NCBI GenBank assembly: GCA_023389315.1
Contig: JAEWEQ010000028.1
Location: 1-64,000 of the forward strand
DNA: 64,000 bases
DNA from: Actinomycetes bacterium
GTDB lineage: Bacteria; Actinomycetota; Actinomycetes; Actinomycetales; Actinomycetaceae
Direction: 5' to 3'
The notes beneath the pieces were generated by a model. That model was not told the DNA's origin. It ran no database searches and worked only from the letters and a program-made list of their open reading frames with translations. This document shows, in pieces, positions 1 through 8,061 of this stretch (position 1 is the stretch's first letter; every line of letters starts with the position of its first letter). The translations under genes and the position numbers were made by a program.

Positions 1-25
1 AACCACAGACTTCAGTGCGCCTCAC
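1..25 (-). CDS. Possible 5' end of the gene after fmt (partial)
   Basis: A GTG at position 25 (minus strand) overlaps the fmt stop codon in a GTGA arrangement and opens a frame running off the window edge (M-R-R-T-E-V-C-G). In many actinobacteria fmt is followed by the rRNA methyltransferase gene rsmB, so this could be its start. Only eight codons are visible and they do not identify the product. The call rests on the overlap and on known gene order. Confidence 0.3.
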
Positions 26-969
26 TCGGGGGTGCCGGTGAAGTACGCCGTCGATGCGTCCAGGCGGGCTCCCCGGGCCCAGGCGGCCGCCTCCATGCGG
101 GATTTCCCTGCCGGCGCCAGGGTGCAGATCTGTAAAATCTCATCCCCGGTTCCCATCAGCAGCTCACGTTTAGTGGCGTGCAACTGCCCCGCTTCCAACG
201 CAACGTCCAACTGACCGCGGTAGATCTTCGTCTCGAAGATCTTCACCCGCTGCCCCTGGTAGAAAGCTACCGCGGTGGGCTGGGGGGCGCGGGCGCGTAC
301 GAAGTTATGAATGGTGGCGGCACTGGCGTGCGGGTCGATTGCCATCTCCTCTCGCCCCAGCTTGGGGGCGACCGTAATCCCATTTGCGGGTTGCGGCTGC
401 GCCACCGCGGTGCCCGCCGCAATCTGGTTCACAACCTCCACCACTTGGCTAGCGCCCTCTTGCGCGAGAAAGGCCAACAGTTCGCCGGCGTTCACGTCCT
501 CGTCAATCGGGTAGGTACGCATGTCGAATACCGGCCCGGTATCCAGGCCCGCCTCGATCTGGAAAACGCTGGTAGCGATCTGGGTGTCGCCAGCTTCCAG
601 GGCGCGTTGCACCGGGGCGGCACCGCGCCAACGCGGCAACTGTGAAAAGTGCAGGTTAATCCACCCGTATTCGAAGGCCTCCAGCAGGGACTGCGGGATT
701 AACGCTCCATAGGCCACCACCACTGCTAGCTGTGCACCGGTTTGCCGCACTCGTTCGGCGATTGCAGGTTCGCGCAGACTATCGGCTTCGATGACCTCCA
801 GGCCCTGTTCCTGCGCCCACTGCCCCACCGGGCTGGGCAGCAGCTTGCGACTGCGTCCGCGGGCTGCCGGGGTGCGGGTAAGCACTGCCACGACCTGGTG
901 GTCGCTGGCGGCTAGCGCTTCGAAAGTGGGCAGGGCGACTTCTGGGGTTCCAACTAGCAGTAATTTCAC
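22..969 (-). CDS. fmt: Methionyl-tRNA formyltransferase
   Basis: Transfers a formyl group from 10-formyltetrahydrofolate to the amino group of methionyl-tRNA(fMet), making the initiator tRNA in the cytosol. The 315-residue length is normal. The N-terminus (MKLLLVGTPEVALPTFEALA) is the nucleotide-type fold typical of Fmt. The formyltransferase signature is seen as NLHFSQLPRWRGAAPVQRAL near residue 105, and the D-T-G of GLDTGPVF follows around residue 142. A smaller C-terminal OB-like domain begins near residue 205. The gene overlaps the upstream HAD gene by 4 bp (ATGA), so it is translated as part of the metK-priA-HAD-fmt run. Confidence 0.96.
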   Translation of the reverse strand: MKLLLVGTPEVALPTFEALAASDHQVVAVLTRTPAARGRSRKLLPSPVGQWAQEQGLEVIEADSLREPAIAERVRQTGAQLAVVVAYGALIPQSLLEAFEYGWINLHFSQLPRWRGAAPVQRALEAGDTQIATSVFQIEAGLDTGPVFDMRTYPIDEDVNAGELLAFLAQEGASQVVEVVNQIAAGTAVAQPQPANGITVAPKLGREEMAIDPHASAATIHNFVRARAPQPTAVAFYQGQRVKIFETKIYRGQLDVALEAGQLHATKRELLMGTGDEILQICTLAPAGKSRMEAAAWARGARLDASTAYFTGTPE

Positions 970-1622
970 GGTGCCAGTCTACCGTTTGTCTCCGAAGCAG
1001 TGAGTTGCTGGGTTTGCGCGTGGGTGAGGATGCCGCGCTCGTGTAGCTGCGCCGCCAACTGCGCGGCGTCGGTGAAGACAATGCCATCCATGCCGGTGGC
1101 AATAGCGGCATTTACGTTCTCTTCCCGGTCATCGACTAGCAGCATTTGCGAGGCCGGGGTGTTGAAAACGGTTTGCGCCAGGTGGAAAATCTCGCGGTCC
1201 GGTTTGGTGATCCCGATGGCTCCGGATATCAGGCGCGGGCCGAGGGCATCAATCAGTGGGTAGGCAGCGCGCGCGTGCTCGAACAGTTGCGCCGACCAGT
1301 TGGAGATCACCGCCGTGGGATGGGCGTTGGCGTGTAGGTAGCCCACCAGCTGTTCCATACCGGGGATGAGTCCGCGTAAGGAACGCGGGTAGTGGCGAAT
1401 GAAGCGTTCAAAAATGGTGGCTTCGTCACGGTTATAGTCACGCAGTTGAGTGAGCACTTCGGCGGGGGTGTAACCGCGGTCCAGCAGTTCGTTGAGTTTG
1501 TAGAAATTCCCAGTTTGCAGGTAAGTGTCCCACTCGTTGGCGCTTAAGAACCCAGTTTGGGTGGCTCCCGGCTCCCAGCGCACAATGACGCCGCCGAGGT
1601 CAAATACCACGCGCTTTTTCAT
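966..1622 (-). CDS. HAD-superfamily hydrolase (YihX-like phosphatase)
   Basis: A 218-residue haloacid-dehalogenase-fold protein. The nucleophile motif is VVFDLGGVIV near residues 5-14. The usual second aspartate is replaced by glycine, as in the YihX/epoxide-hydrolase-N subgroup of HAD subfamily IA. Motif II is probably the VISNWS segment near residue 105, and motif III is LLVDDREENVNAA near residue 160. Such proteins usually dephosphorylate small phosphorylated metabolites, but the substrate cannot be read from sequence. The gene sits between priA and fmt and overlaps fmt by 4 bp, so it is probably co-expressed with both. It has no obvious link to translation beyond that position. Confidence 0.88.
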   Translation of the reverse strand: MKKRVVFDLGGVIVRWEPGATQTGFLSANEWDTYLQTGNFYKLNELLDRGYTPAEVLTQLRDYNRDEATIFERFIRHYPRSLRGLIPGMEQLVGYLHANAHPTAVISNWSAQLFEHARAAYPLIDALGPRLISGAIGITKPDREIFHLAQTVFNTPASQMLLVDDREENVNAAIATGMDGIVFTDAAQLAAQLHERGILTHAQTQQLTASETNGRLAP

Positions 1623-1692
1623 GGTCGCTTAAACTCCTTGCGCGGCGCCGCGGGTGACGTCATCTGTTAGCCGGTAAAACTTGGCTTTTAGG

Positions 1693-3831
1693 CTACACCA
1701 ACGAGGGCGGATTCAAGTGCACCGTAACCAACCCGGCGTGAGATTTGGAACGCGTTTGCTGCACTTGCCAAATGCGCTCTACCAGCTGCGGTCCTCCGGA
1801 GTTGGGTGTGCGCAGCAATGCCCGGGTGGGTGCTTTCCCAGCCCGCTGCGGGGTATCGCGCCCCACCATGGGTACCACGCCAATTAGTTCGGCATCCGGC
1901 GGCAGTTCCACTTGGGTGAGCATTTCCTCCACGTCCTCGCCGTCCCCTTCTAACGCCACGATAGTGGCAGCTGGGTAGAATCCCAGTTCTTGGCGCTCGG
2001 TGAGTACGTGGCGGGCAAAAGCTGCCCCGTCGCGGCGCACTAACAGTCCCGCCAAAGTGGGGTCTTCCAATCCCACCACCACCAGTTGCCCACTGGGGCG
2101 CACCAAGGAGTGCACGTTCAACCACCGTCGCATGGCTTCTTGCGGTGCCCACAGCTCGGTGCGGTTGGCAATGGCGCCGGCGTTTAACACCACGGCGAGG
2201 GCGTAGCCGTCCTCGGCAATCGGCTCTGAATCCGGGGTCGCCACCACCAGCGCGGAGCGTTGCGGCAGGTGCGAAACGATCCCGTGTTCAGCGTCGGAGA
2301 GCACCACTTCGAATTCATCGAAAGCCCGCGCCAGTTCCTGCGCGGTGCGCCCTGATCCAACTCTCCTGCCACTCCAGGTGCGGCCTTCACACTGCGGGCA
2401 TTTCCAGGTGGGATGGTTTGCGCACCACCCGCACTGTAGTTGTCCGGCGCGGTCGGCAGCCAGCGGCCCACCGCAGCCGGGGCAGCGGGCGCTGACCTGG
2501 CAGCGCTGACATACCACGGTGGCGGCCCACCCGCGGTGGGGAACGTGTACCAGTACCGGCCCCTCACCGGCTTGTAGGGTCTGCCTGATGCGGCTTTGGA
2601 TTTGGGCGGGCAAGTTGCCTTGTCCAGCGCTGCCGTAGCGTTCCCTCTCCTGTTGGTCGAATACTTCAATGCGGGCACTTTGTTCGCGCAGTTGCGGGAG
2701 GGTAAGTCCCAGCGGACGAGCCCATTTCGACGCCAGCAGCCCGGCTTGCACCACTGAGGTGCTGGGGCCGAAGGCCACCAGCGAGGCCCGTTGCAGGTGG
2801 GAGCGCCGCACTGCCACGTCCAGTACCGTGGTGTAGGGAGCTTGGGGTTCGCGCATGCGGTCATCGCTGCAGTCGGCCACGAAAATGGCACCCAAAGTAG
2901 GCACAGGGGCCCACACTGCGGAGCGGGTACCGATCACCAGGCGCACCGCCCCCGCGCGTTCTCGCAAGAAAGTTTTCCAGCGCGCGGAGGCGCTGTCTTG
3001 TGGCAAGTGGGTGGCGATTTCGTCAGGCTCTACCAGCTGCCCGAGCCTGCGTTTGAAGTCCTCCACCTGGTTGGAGGTGGGGGCCACGACGATGACAGAT
3101 TTTCCACTCGCGAGGGCGGCCGCAACCGCCGCTGTCAATGCAGCCGCGTTTTCGCCCCACGCCGGATAAATACCCGGGGCGGTGTTCCACATGACCCGCA
3201 CCGTTTCACCTGCTTGCAGATGGCTTAAGAAGTCTTTGCCCTGTGGCACACTCTCCCAGTAGCGAGCGGTCTGCACGGGGTCTGCGGGGTTGGGGTCGAA
3301 AGTGCGGTCACTGCCGTCGAAATCCAAATGAAAGCCCGCCGCCGCCAACTGTGTCAAAGTCTTCTTCTCCGCCGCTGCGTGCCGGGCTGGAAGCATGGCT
3401 TTTAGCAAGGTCACGGCGGGAGCGGCGTAGCGCTGGCCCAGGTGGGAGGCCAGCTGGAACATTCGCCGGCTCACTACCGGCGCATCTGTGAGCAGTCGGG
3501 AAAGTGGCGCTAGTTTCCCGTCGAAGCTACTGCGATGGGCTACCTCGGCGATCCAGCCGTTCACTAAGCGCCCGGCGAAACGTACACGCACCATTTGACC
3601 GGGGCCGATCTCCTGCCCGACGGAAGCCGCCTGTTCCAAGATTTTCGGGGGAATACGGTAGTCGAAGAGGCGATCCAGGTGCGGCAGGTCAGAGTCGATC
3701 ATCACCCGCGCAACCTGGGGTGGAGTGCCCAGTGATTCAGCGCCGTCCGCCGCGATGGCGCCCGTGGGAGCGGTGCGCGGGTTTTCCTCCTGCGCACCGG
3801 CCTGCTCCCACAGCGGCACCATCTGCCCCAT
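1693..3831 (-). CDS. priA: Primosomal protein N' (PriA), helicase motifs degenerate
   Basis: PriA recognises stalled forks and D-loops and reloads the replisome. This 712-residue protein has the N-terminal DNA-binding region (DLPHLDRLFDYRIP near residue 48) and the zinc-binding region with eight cysteines (CQRC, CPGC, CGWC, CPQC near residues 440-480). The helicase core is eroded. No GxGKT Walker A is visible where it should lie (the stretch around residues 215-250 reads MWNTAPGIYPAWG). The DEAH box position reads VADCSDD. Loss of ATPase motifs is a known feature of actinobacterial PriA, so this is probably a structural replication-restart protein rather than a motor. The start codon shares one base with the metK stop (TAATG), implying translational coupling. 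Confidence 0.9.
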   Translation of the reverse strand: MGQMVPLWEQAGAQEENPRTAPTGAIAADGAESLGTPPQVARVMIDSDLPHLDRLFDYRIPPKILEQAASVGQEIGPGQMVRVRFAGRLVNGWIAEVAHRSSFDGKLAPLSRLLTDAPVVSRRMFQLASHLGQRYAAPAVTLLKAMLPARHAAAEKKTLTQLAAAGFHLDFDGSDRTFDPNPADPVQTARYWESVPQGKDFLSHLQAGETVRVMWNTAPGIYPAWGENAAALTAAVAAALASGKSVIVVAPTSNQVEDFKRRLGQLVEPDEIATHLPQDSASARWKTFLRERAGAVRLVIGTRSAVWAPVPTLGAIFVADCSDDRMREPQAPYTTVLDVAVRRSHLQRASLVAFGPSTSVVQAGLLASKWARPLGLTLPQLREQSARIEVFDQQERERYGSAGQGNLPAQIQSRIRQTLQAGEGPVLVHVPHRGWAATVVCQRCQVSARCPGCGGPLAADRAGQLQCGWCANHPTWKCPQCEGRTWSGRRVGSGRTAQELARAFDEFEVVLSDAEHGIVSHLPQRSALVVATPDSEPIAEDGYALAVVLNAGAIANRTELWAPQEAMRRWLNVHSLVRPSGQLVVVGLEDPTLAGLLVRRDGAAFARHVLTERQELGFYPAATIVALEGDGEDVEEMLTQVELPPDAELIGVVPMVGRDTPQRAGKAPTRALLRTPNSGGPQLVERIWQVQQTRSKSHAGLVTVHLNPPSLV

Positions 3832-5021
3832 TACAGCGACAACGCCTCCCGCAGGTCGGGCACCAAATCCACCTTCTCCCAGGTGAAGTCGCCGCGACCA
3901 AAGTGTCCGTAGGCGGCCGTCTTGGCGTAAACCGGGCGCTGCAGCGCCAAGCGCTCACCAATCGCTCGCGGACGCAAATCCACCACTTCACGCAGCGCTG
4001 ACAACAGTCGTTCATCACTAACCACGCCGGTACCGTAAGTGTTCACCCACAGGCCCACCGGGGTGGCGCGTCCGATTGCGTAAGCTACCTGGATCTCACA
4101 CTGTTTCGCAGCTCCCGCAGCCACTACGTTCTTCGCCACCCAGCGCAGCGCGTAGGAGGCGGAGCGGTCAACTTTTGAGGCGTCCTTGCCGGAGAAAGCG
4201 CCCCCACCGTGCCGGGCAAACCCCCCATAGGTGTCGACGATGATTTTGCGTCCGGTCAGCCCGGTGTCTGCGCTCGGTCCGCCGTGGACGAAACGCCCCG
4301 ACGGGTTGATCAGCAGCCGGGGTGATTCGACCCGTACGCTGCGCGATAGTTCGGACAGCACCGGTGCGACCACTAGTTCTGCTACCTGCTGGCGCAAATC
4401 AGCTAAGGAGAAATCCTCGGTGTGCTGGGTGGAGACCACCACGGTGTCGAGGCAGCGGGCGAGGCCACCCTGGTATTCCACCGTCACCTGGGTTTTCCCA
4501 TCCGGGCGCAACTGCGGCAGCTGCTGGCGCCTTACCTGCTCCAACTGGTGGGCCAGCCGGTGGGCCGCGGCTATCGGCATGGGCATCAGTTCGGGTGTGT
4601 CATCGCAGGCGTAACCGAACATAATGCCCTGGTCGCCGGCACCTTGCGCGGAGATTGCGTCTTCGGAGTTTTCCTCACGCGCTTCCTGGGAGCGGCTGAC
4701 GCTTTGCGCGATGTCTTGGGATTGTTGGTCCAGAATTGAGGTGACTTCCACGCTTTTGGCGTCAAAGCCCTCCCCCGGTTCGGTGTAGCCAATATCAGCG
4801 ATCGCGGCGCGTGCAATCTGCTCCACTGGGAGTTGCTCGACGCCGGATAGTTCCCCCGCTACCAGTACCCGGTCGGTAGTTACTAGGGTTTCAATGGCGG
4901 CGCGAGCCTGTGGGTTGAGTTCCAATGCTGCGTCGAGGACGGCGTCGGAGATACGGTCAGCGACCTTGTCAGGGTGGCCGCTAGTTACCGATTCAGAAGT
5001 GAAAAGTTGCCCGGTTTTCAT
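3831..5021 (-). CDS. metK: S-adenosylmethionine synthetase
   Basis: Makes S-adenosylmethionine from methionine and ATP as a cytosolic tetramer. The 396-residue protein starts MKTGQLFTSESVTSGHPDK, the usual MetK N-terminus. The ATP-binding loop GAGDQGIMFGYA lies near residue 120 and the P-loop-like GGGAFSGKDASKVDRSA near residue 265. I place the start at 5021 because AAAGG sits about ten bases upstream and homologues begin there; the frame is open for 23 more codons with no family similarity. It is followed directly by priA (TAATG overlap). The leader upstream of the start can form competing hairpins involving this ribosome-binding site (see 5022-5105). Confidence 0.96.
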   Translation of the reverse strand: MKTGQLFTSESVTSGHPDKVADRISDAVLDAALELNPQARAAIETLVTTDRVLVAGELSGVEQLPVEQIARAAIADIGYTEPGEGFDAKSVEVTSILDQQSQDIAQSVSRSQEAREENSEDAISAQGAGDQGIMFGYACDDTPELMPMPIAAAHRLAHQLEQVRRQQLPQLRPDGKTQVTVEYQGGLARCLDTVVVSTQHTEDFSLADLRQQVAELVVAPVLSELSRSVRVESPRLLINPSGRFVHGGPSADTGLTGRKIIVDTYGGFARHGGGAFSGKDASKVDRSASYALRWVAKNVVAAGAAKQCEIQVAYAIGRATPVGLWVNTYGTGVVSDERLLSALREVVDLRPRAIGERLALQRPVYAKTAAYGHFGRGDFTWEKVDLVPDLREALSL

Positions 5022-5105
5022 GGCAAAATGAACCTTTCGGTGAAAAAGTGCTTTGCATTCTGTTGGCGCCCAAAGGACGCAGCGGCTCACCCGCGGTGAG
5101 CGGGT
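5022..5105 (-). promoter_or_regulatory. Structured metK leader, candidate regulatory RNA
   Basis: The 84 bases between coaBC and metK hold, in transcript order, a 7-bp hairpin (GCTCACC/GGTGAGC, 5085-5101), a CCTTTG segment (5071-5076), a CAAAG segment (5051-5055) and the ribosome-binding site AAAGG (5033-5037) within ACCGAAAGGT. CCTTTG can pair either with CAAAG or with AAAGG, and the two pairings exclude each other, so the leader could open or close the metK ribosome-binding site. The first hairpin may instead terminate coaBC transcripts. The ACCGAAAGG string recalls the end of SAM-III (SMK) leaders that control metK elsewhere, but I cannot fit the whole consensus. Any SAM-sensing role is inference. 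Confidence 0.4.
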
Positions 5106-6431
5106 TTACCTGTGGCTATCTTGCCACCGGCGCGCCAGCAAGTCCACTAACTGGTCCGCGACTTGTGCTTTCGACCCACGGAAGTTAGCGACCGCATTAC
5201 CTTGCGCGTCTAGCACCTGCACCTGGTTGGGGACTTCCCCGAAGCCGCGTCCTCCACCAACTTGGTTAACGGCTAAGAAAGTGGCGCCTTTACGGCGGGC
5301 CTTGTGCTGTCCCAAGGTGAGGAAATCTGCTTGCGGACCGCCGGTTTCGGCCGCAAATCCCAGGCTCAGCAGTTGCGGTTTGGTGCGCACCACGGTGGCC
5401 AGAATGTCAGGGTTCTCCACCAGTTCTAGGGTGAGCGCGCCGCCCTCGTCGCTCTTCTTAATCTTGGTTTGGTTAACCTTCGCGGGCCGGTAGTCAGCTA
5501 CCGCTGCTACGCAAGCCACCAGGTCGGTGTCATCGAGGCGCCCCATCACCGCGTCGAACATTTCCTGGGCGCTAACTACCGGTATGACTTCCACATTCAT
5601 CGGCAGTAACGGAGCTTCCACGTTGGCAGCCACCAGCGTGACTTTGGCGCCGTTTGCGGCCAGCGCCCTGGCAATCTCACATCCTTGGCGCCCAGATGAC
5701 AGGTTGCCCAGATAGCGCACCGGGTCCAGTGCTTCGCGGGTGCCGCCGGCGGTGACGAGGGCGGTGACCCCCCGCAGCGGGGCCTCTTTCGGTGCAGTCT
5801 CAGCCGCTGTCGCAGTTGCCGGATGTTCCCGAGGCACCGTCGCGCCCGGAGCTGAACCCGGCGAGGGGGCAGTCGCATCCAGAAGTTGCCACGCCGTCTG
5901 CGCAATCACTTCGGGGTCGGCCATCCGCCCAACCCCCTGGTCGCCACTGGAGAGAGCTCCGCTCACCGGCTCCACGAAATGGAACCCGCGGGCTTTCAAA
6001 GTAGCGACGTTGTCCTGGGTGGCAGCTGCCTGCCACATGGCGGTGTGCATCGAGGGAGCAAATAACACTGGGCAGGAGCTAGCCAAAATGGTGGTGGTGA
6101 GCAGATCATCCGCTATCCCGGCGCGCACTTTTGCCAGTAGATCCGCGGTTGCGGGAGCCACCACTATTAGTTGTGCGCGGCGGGCTACCTCCACGTGGTC
6201 CACTCCGCCGTGGGCGTCAAAAACTCCGGTTCGTACCGGATGTCCAGAGAGTGCTTCCCAGGTGGCAGCGCCTACGAAGTGTTCGCTGGCTGGGGTGGGG
6301 ATGACTTCCACGTCCGCGCCTCGCCCGGTTAGTTGGCGCAGCACTAAAGCGGCCTTATAGGCAGCAATGCCCGCGCTAACACCTAGTACGACGCTAGGGG
6401 TATGCGCGGGCAAAGAGGCATGTGGGCTCAC
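5106..6431 (-). CDS. coaBC: Phosphopantothenoylcysteine decarboxylase / synthetase (CoaBC)
   Basis: A bifunctional coenzyme A enzyme of 441 residues. CoaB joins 4'-phosphopantothenate to cysteine using CTP; CoaC decarboxylates the product on FMN. The N-terminal CoaC half shows GVSAGIAAYKA near residue 18, the VAPATADLLAK flavin region near residue 91, and APSMHTAMW near residue 125 (homologues usually have PAMN here). The CoaB half starts at GVTALVTAGGTREALDPVR near residue 220, with the dimer/CTP loop VACVAAVADYRPA near residue 310. A low-complexity linker near residues 185-215 (rich in A, P, T) joins the halves. The start overlaps the rpoZ stop by 4 bp. Confidence 0.95.
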   Translation of the reverse strand: MSPHASLPAHTPSVVLGVSAGIAAYKAALVLRQLTGRGADVEVIPTPASEHFVGAATWEALSGHPVRTGVFDAHGGVDHVEVARRAQLIVVAPATADLLAKVRAGIADDLLTTTILASSCPVLFAPSMHTAMWQAAATQDNVATLKARGFHFVEPVSGALSSGDQGVGRMADPEVIAQTAWQLLDATAPSPGSAPGATVPREHPATATAAETAPKEAPLRGVTALVTAGGTREALDPVRYLGNLSSGRQGCEIARALAANGAKVTLVAANVEAPLLPMNVEVIPVVSAQEMFDAVMGRLDDTDLVACVAAVADYRPAKVNQTKIKKSDEGGALTLELVENPDILATVVRTKPQLLSLGFAAETGGPQADFLTLGQHKARRKGATFLAVNQVGGGRGFGEVPNQVQVLDAQGNAVANFRGSKAQVADQLVDLLARRWQDSHR

Positions 6432-6703
6432 TCGTTAGCCTGTCCGCCTGCTTCCTCCATCACTAGGAGGTCTTCGTTGATCTCACGCAGCGCGGTGGAC
6501 AGCGGCTTGTCGTCCGGTTCAACCGGGACCACCGGGCCCACGTACTGCACAGTGTTGGACTCCAGTTGCAGGTTGTAGGAGTTGATTTGGCGGGCGCGGC
6601 GCGCGGCGTACACCACCAGTGCGTACTTGGAATCCACCTTCTCCATCAGATCGTCAATCGGAGGGTAGGTGATGCCTTCAGGTTTGGCAACGATTCCCGT
6701 CAT
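6428..6703 (-). CDS. rpoZ: RNA polymerase omega subunit
   Basis: The small omega subunit helps fold and latch the beta-prime subunit of RNA polymerase. The 91-residue protein shows the conserved core PPIDDLMEKVDSKYALVVYA followed by ARRARQINSYNLQL, then an acidic tail ending in ALREINEDLLVMEE. It sits between gmk and coaBC, the usual actinobacterial position, and overlaps coaBC by 4 bp. Confidence 0.95.
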   Translation of the reverse strand: MTGIVAKPEGITYPPIDDLMEKVDSKYALVVYAARRARQINSYNLQLESNTVQYVGPVVPVEPDDKPLSTALREINEDLLVMEEAGGQANE

Positions 6704-6744
6704 CTGTATTTTTCCTTCTGCTCAGGCTTTTACTCGCCCCTATC

Positions 6745-7332
6745 TTACGCCAACTGCATGTACTGAGCTAGCTGCGTCACTGTGTTATCAACCTCGTCAT
6801 TAACAATGACCGTGTCGAATTCATCCTGGGCAGCCATCTCCATGCGAGCGGTCTTAAGGCGACGTTGCACCTGTGCTTCGGTTTCTGAGCCGCGCCCGCG
6901 TAGGCGCCGTTCCAATTCCTCCCACGAGGGCGGTGCCAGAAATACGAAACGCGCCTGCGGCATCGCGGTGCGCACTTGGCGCGCCCCATCGAGGTCGATT
7001 TCTAACACTGGCGCGCGCCCTCGATCTTGGGCGCGTTCCACCGTGGTCCGCAAGGTGCCGTAGCGGTGTTGGCCGTGCACCACCGCCCATTCCAGGAAGT
7101 CCCCCGCCGCGATGGCTTCGTCGAAAGCTGCTGGCGTGAGGAAATGGTAGTGCACGCCATCTAGCTCCCCGGCTCGCGGGGGCCGAGTGGTGGCGGAGAC
7201 ACTGAGGTCAATTTGGGGGAAGCGTTTGACCAGCTGCTGGAGCACGGTTCCCTTCCCCACCCCCGACGGTCCCACTATTACCGTCAGTGGGTGCAGGGGT
7301 TTTTCGCCCGGGGAGTCTGTGTTGAGGTTCAT
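6745..7332 (-). CDS. gmk: Guanylate kinase
   Basis: Phosphorylates GMP to GDP with ATP. About 195 residues, with P-loop VGPSGVGKGTV near residue 22, the GMP-binding SATTRPPRAGELDGVHYHF segment near residues 47-65, and the lid region near the C-terminus. I use the ATG at 7332; a TTG six codons upstream (7350) is also open, and neither has a clear ribosome-binding site. The gene leads the gmk-rpoZ-coaBC run. In most actinobacteria the host-factor gene mihF lies just upstream of gmk, but it is not recognisable here. Confidence 0.94.
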   Translation of the reverse strand: MNLNTDSPGEKPLHPLTVIVGPSGVGKGTVLQQLVKRFPQIDLSVSATTRPPRAGELDGVHYHFLTPAAFDEAIAAGDFLEWAVVHGQHRYGTLRTTVERAQDRGRAPVLEIDLDGARQVRTAMPQARFVFLAPPSWEELERRLRGRGSETEAQVQRRLKTARMEMAAQDEFDTVIVNDEVDNTVTQLAQYMQLA

Positions 7333-7410
7333 GTAACCATGGTGCCACAACCGTTGGCCGCTGGTTGGTCCATGAACTATCTCCCAGCTCCCCGGGCAGA
7401 TTTGCGCTAA

Positions 7411-7656
7411 CTACGCGCTGATTTGGAACTGTTCGCGTCGTCCTCGTCCCATAATCCGGTCCGCACGCATGGCGGCGCGCACTAGCAGCCCTACCGACGC
7501 ATCCCAAACGCCGATGCGGCGAGCGCAGGGGCGGGTGCGCAAGCGCTGGGTATTGAGGTAGTTCAACAGCCGCACCAACTGCGCGTAGTTGGCTTTAGAA
7601 ACTTCCCGGTAGTAGGCGAAGACGTAGGAAGTTTGCTCATCAGATTCCGCTTTTAG
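7411..7656 (-). pseudogene. Unrecognised reading frame without a usable start (possible gene remnant)
   Basis: About 80 codons are open between a stop at 7657-7659 and a TAG at 7411-7413. They read like real protein (segments YVFAYYREVSKANYAQLVRL and RRIGVWDASVGLLVRAAMRA) with GC-rich third positions, so the frame was probably once translated. There is no ATG near the front; the first in-frame TTG or GTG lies about 25 codons in and would give roughly 55 residues. I do not recognise the family. It occupies the place where mihF normally lies, but I see no similarity to that protein. It could be a 5'-truncated gene, a short gene with a rare start, or chance. Confidence 0.35.
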
Positions 7657-8006
7657 CTAATATGAGACCGATTTTCACTTTTTGCGTGCCACCGAGTTTT
7701 TGGCAAAACTCTCACGAACATTAGAGTTTACTTATTTTACTGACCGTAGATTTTTCCAACCTGCACCGGATGCCAACTATCTTCCTGCCGCGCGTCCACT
7801 TTCCCCCGTATTCCCGCTCTTTTCTCTACCCCTAGGTGAGACGAAGAGTGACCGAAGGCCTTGGACTAGCGTCCCAGACATGGCATTTTTGAATTTCACC
7901 CAGCCTTCCCTTCGGTGATTCTTTACCCAACCGGTAGATGATTAGAGGGGGTCAGTGGGTACGATCCGCGCGATGTGCAGTGTGTAACAGTCTTCATGAA
8001 ACGTGC
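7657..8006. other. AT-richer intergenic stretch upstream of gmk
   Basis: About 350 bases clearly richer in A and T than the surroundings, with no convincing gene. Between 7670 and 7760 there are several A/T-rich blocks where a promoter for the gmk-rpoZ-coaBC run would be expected, but I cannot pick one -35/-10 pair with confidence. An 8-bp inverted repeat (ACCGAAGG at 7851-7858, CCTTCGGT at 7909-7916) could close a roughly 66-base RNA structure. A plus-strand open frame at 7682-7918 has a proline/phenylalanine-rich translation that looks like chance. Confidence 0.5.
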
Positions 8007-8054
8007 AAAAATGCGGGTGGAGGGGGAGAAAAGATCCCCAGCCACCCGCATTTT
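8007..8054. terminator. Bidirectional terminator after pyrF
   Basis: Two perfect arms, AAAATGCGGGTGG (8008-8020) and CCACCCGCATTTT (8042-8054), enclose a 21-base loop. The A-tract and T-tract flank the stem, so it can act as an intrinsic terminator in both directions. It lies 8 bp beyond the pyrF stop and would end the pyrimidine operon transcript. Confidence 0.88.
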
Positions 8055-8061
8055 CTCGCAC

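Noticed and set aside
5022..5105. A canonical SAM-I or SAM-IV riboswitch before metK
   Set aside because: The leader is too short and lacks the conserved four-way-junction core; only the weaker candidate described above remains.
7682..7918. A plus-strand frame of 78 codons in the pyrF-gmk gap
   Set aside because: It uses a TTG start, has no ribosome-binding site, and its composition (F, P, L runs) fits chance translation of AT-rich DNA.
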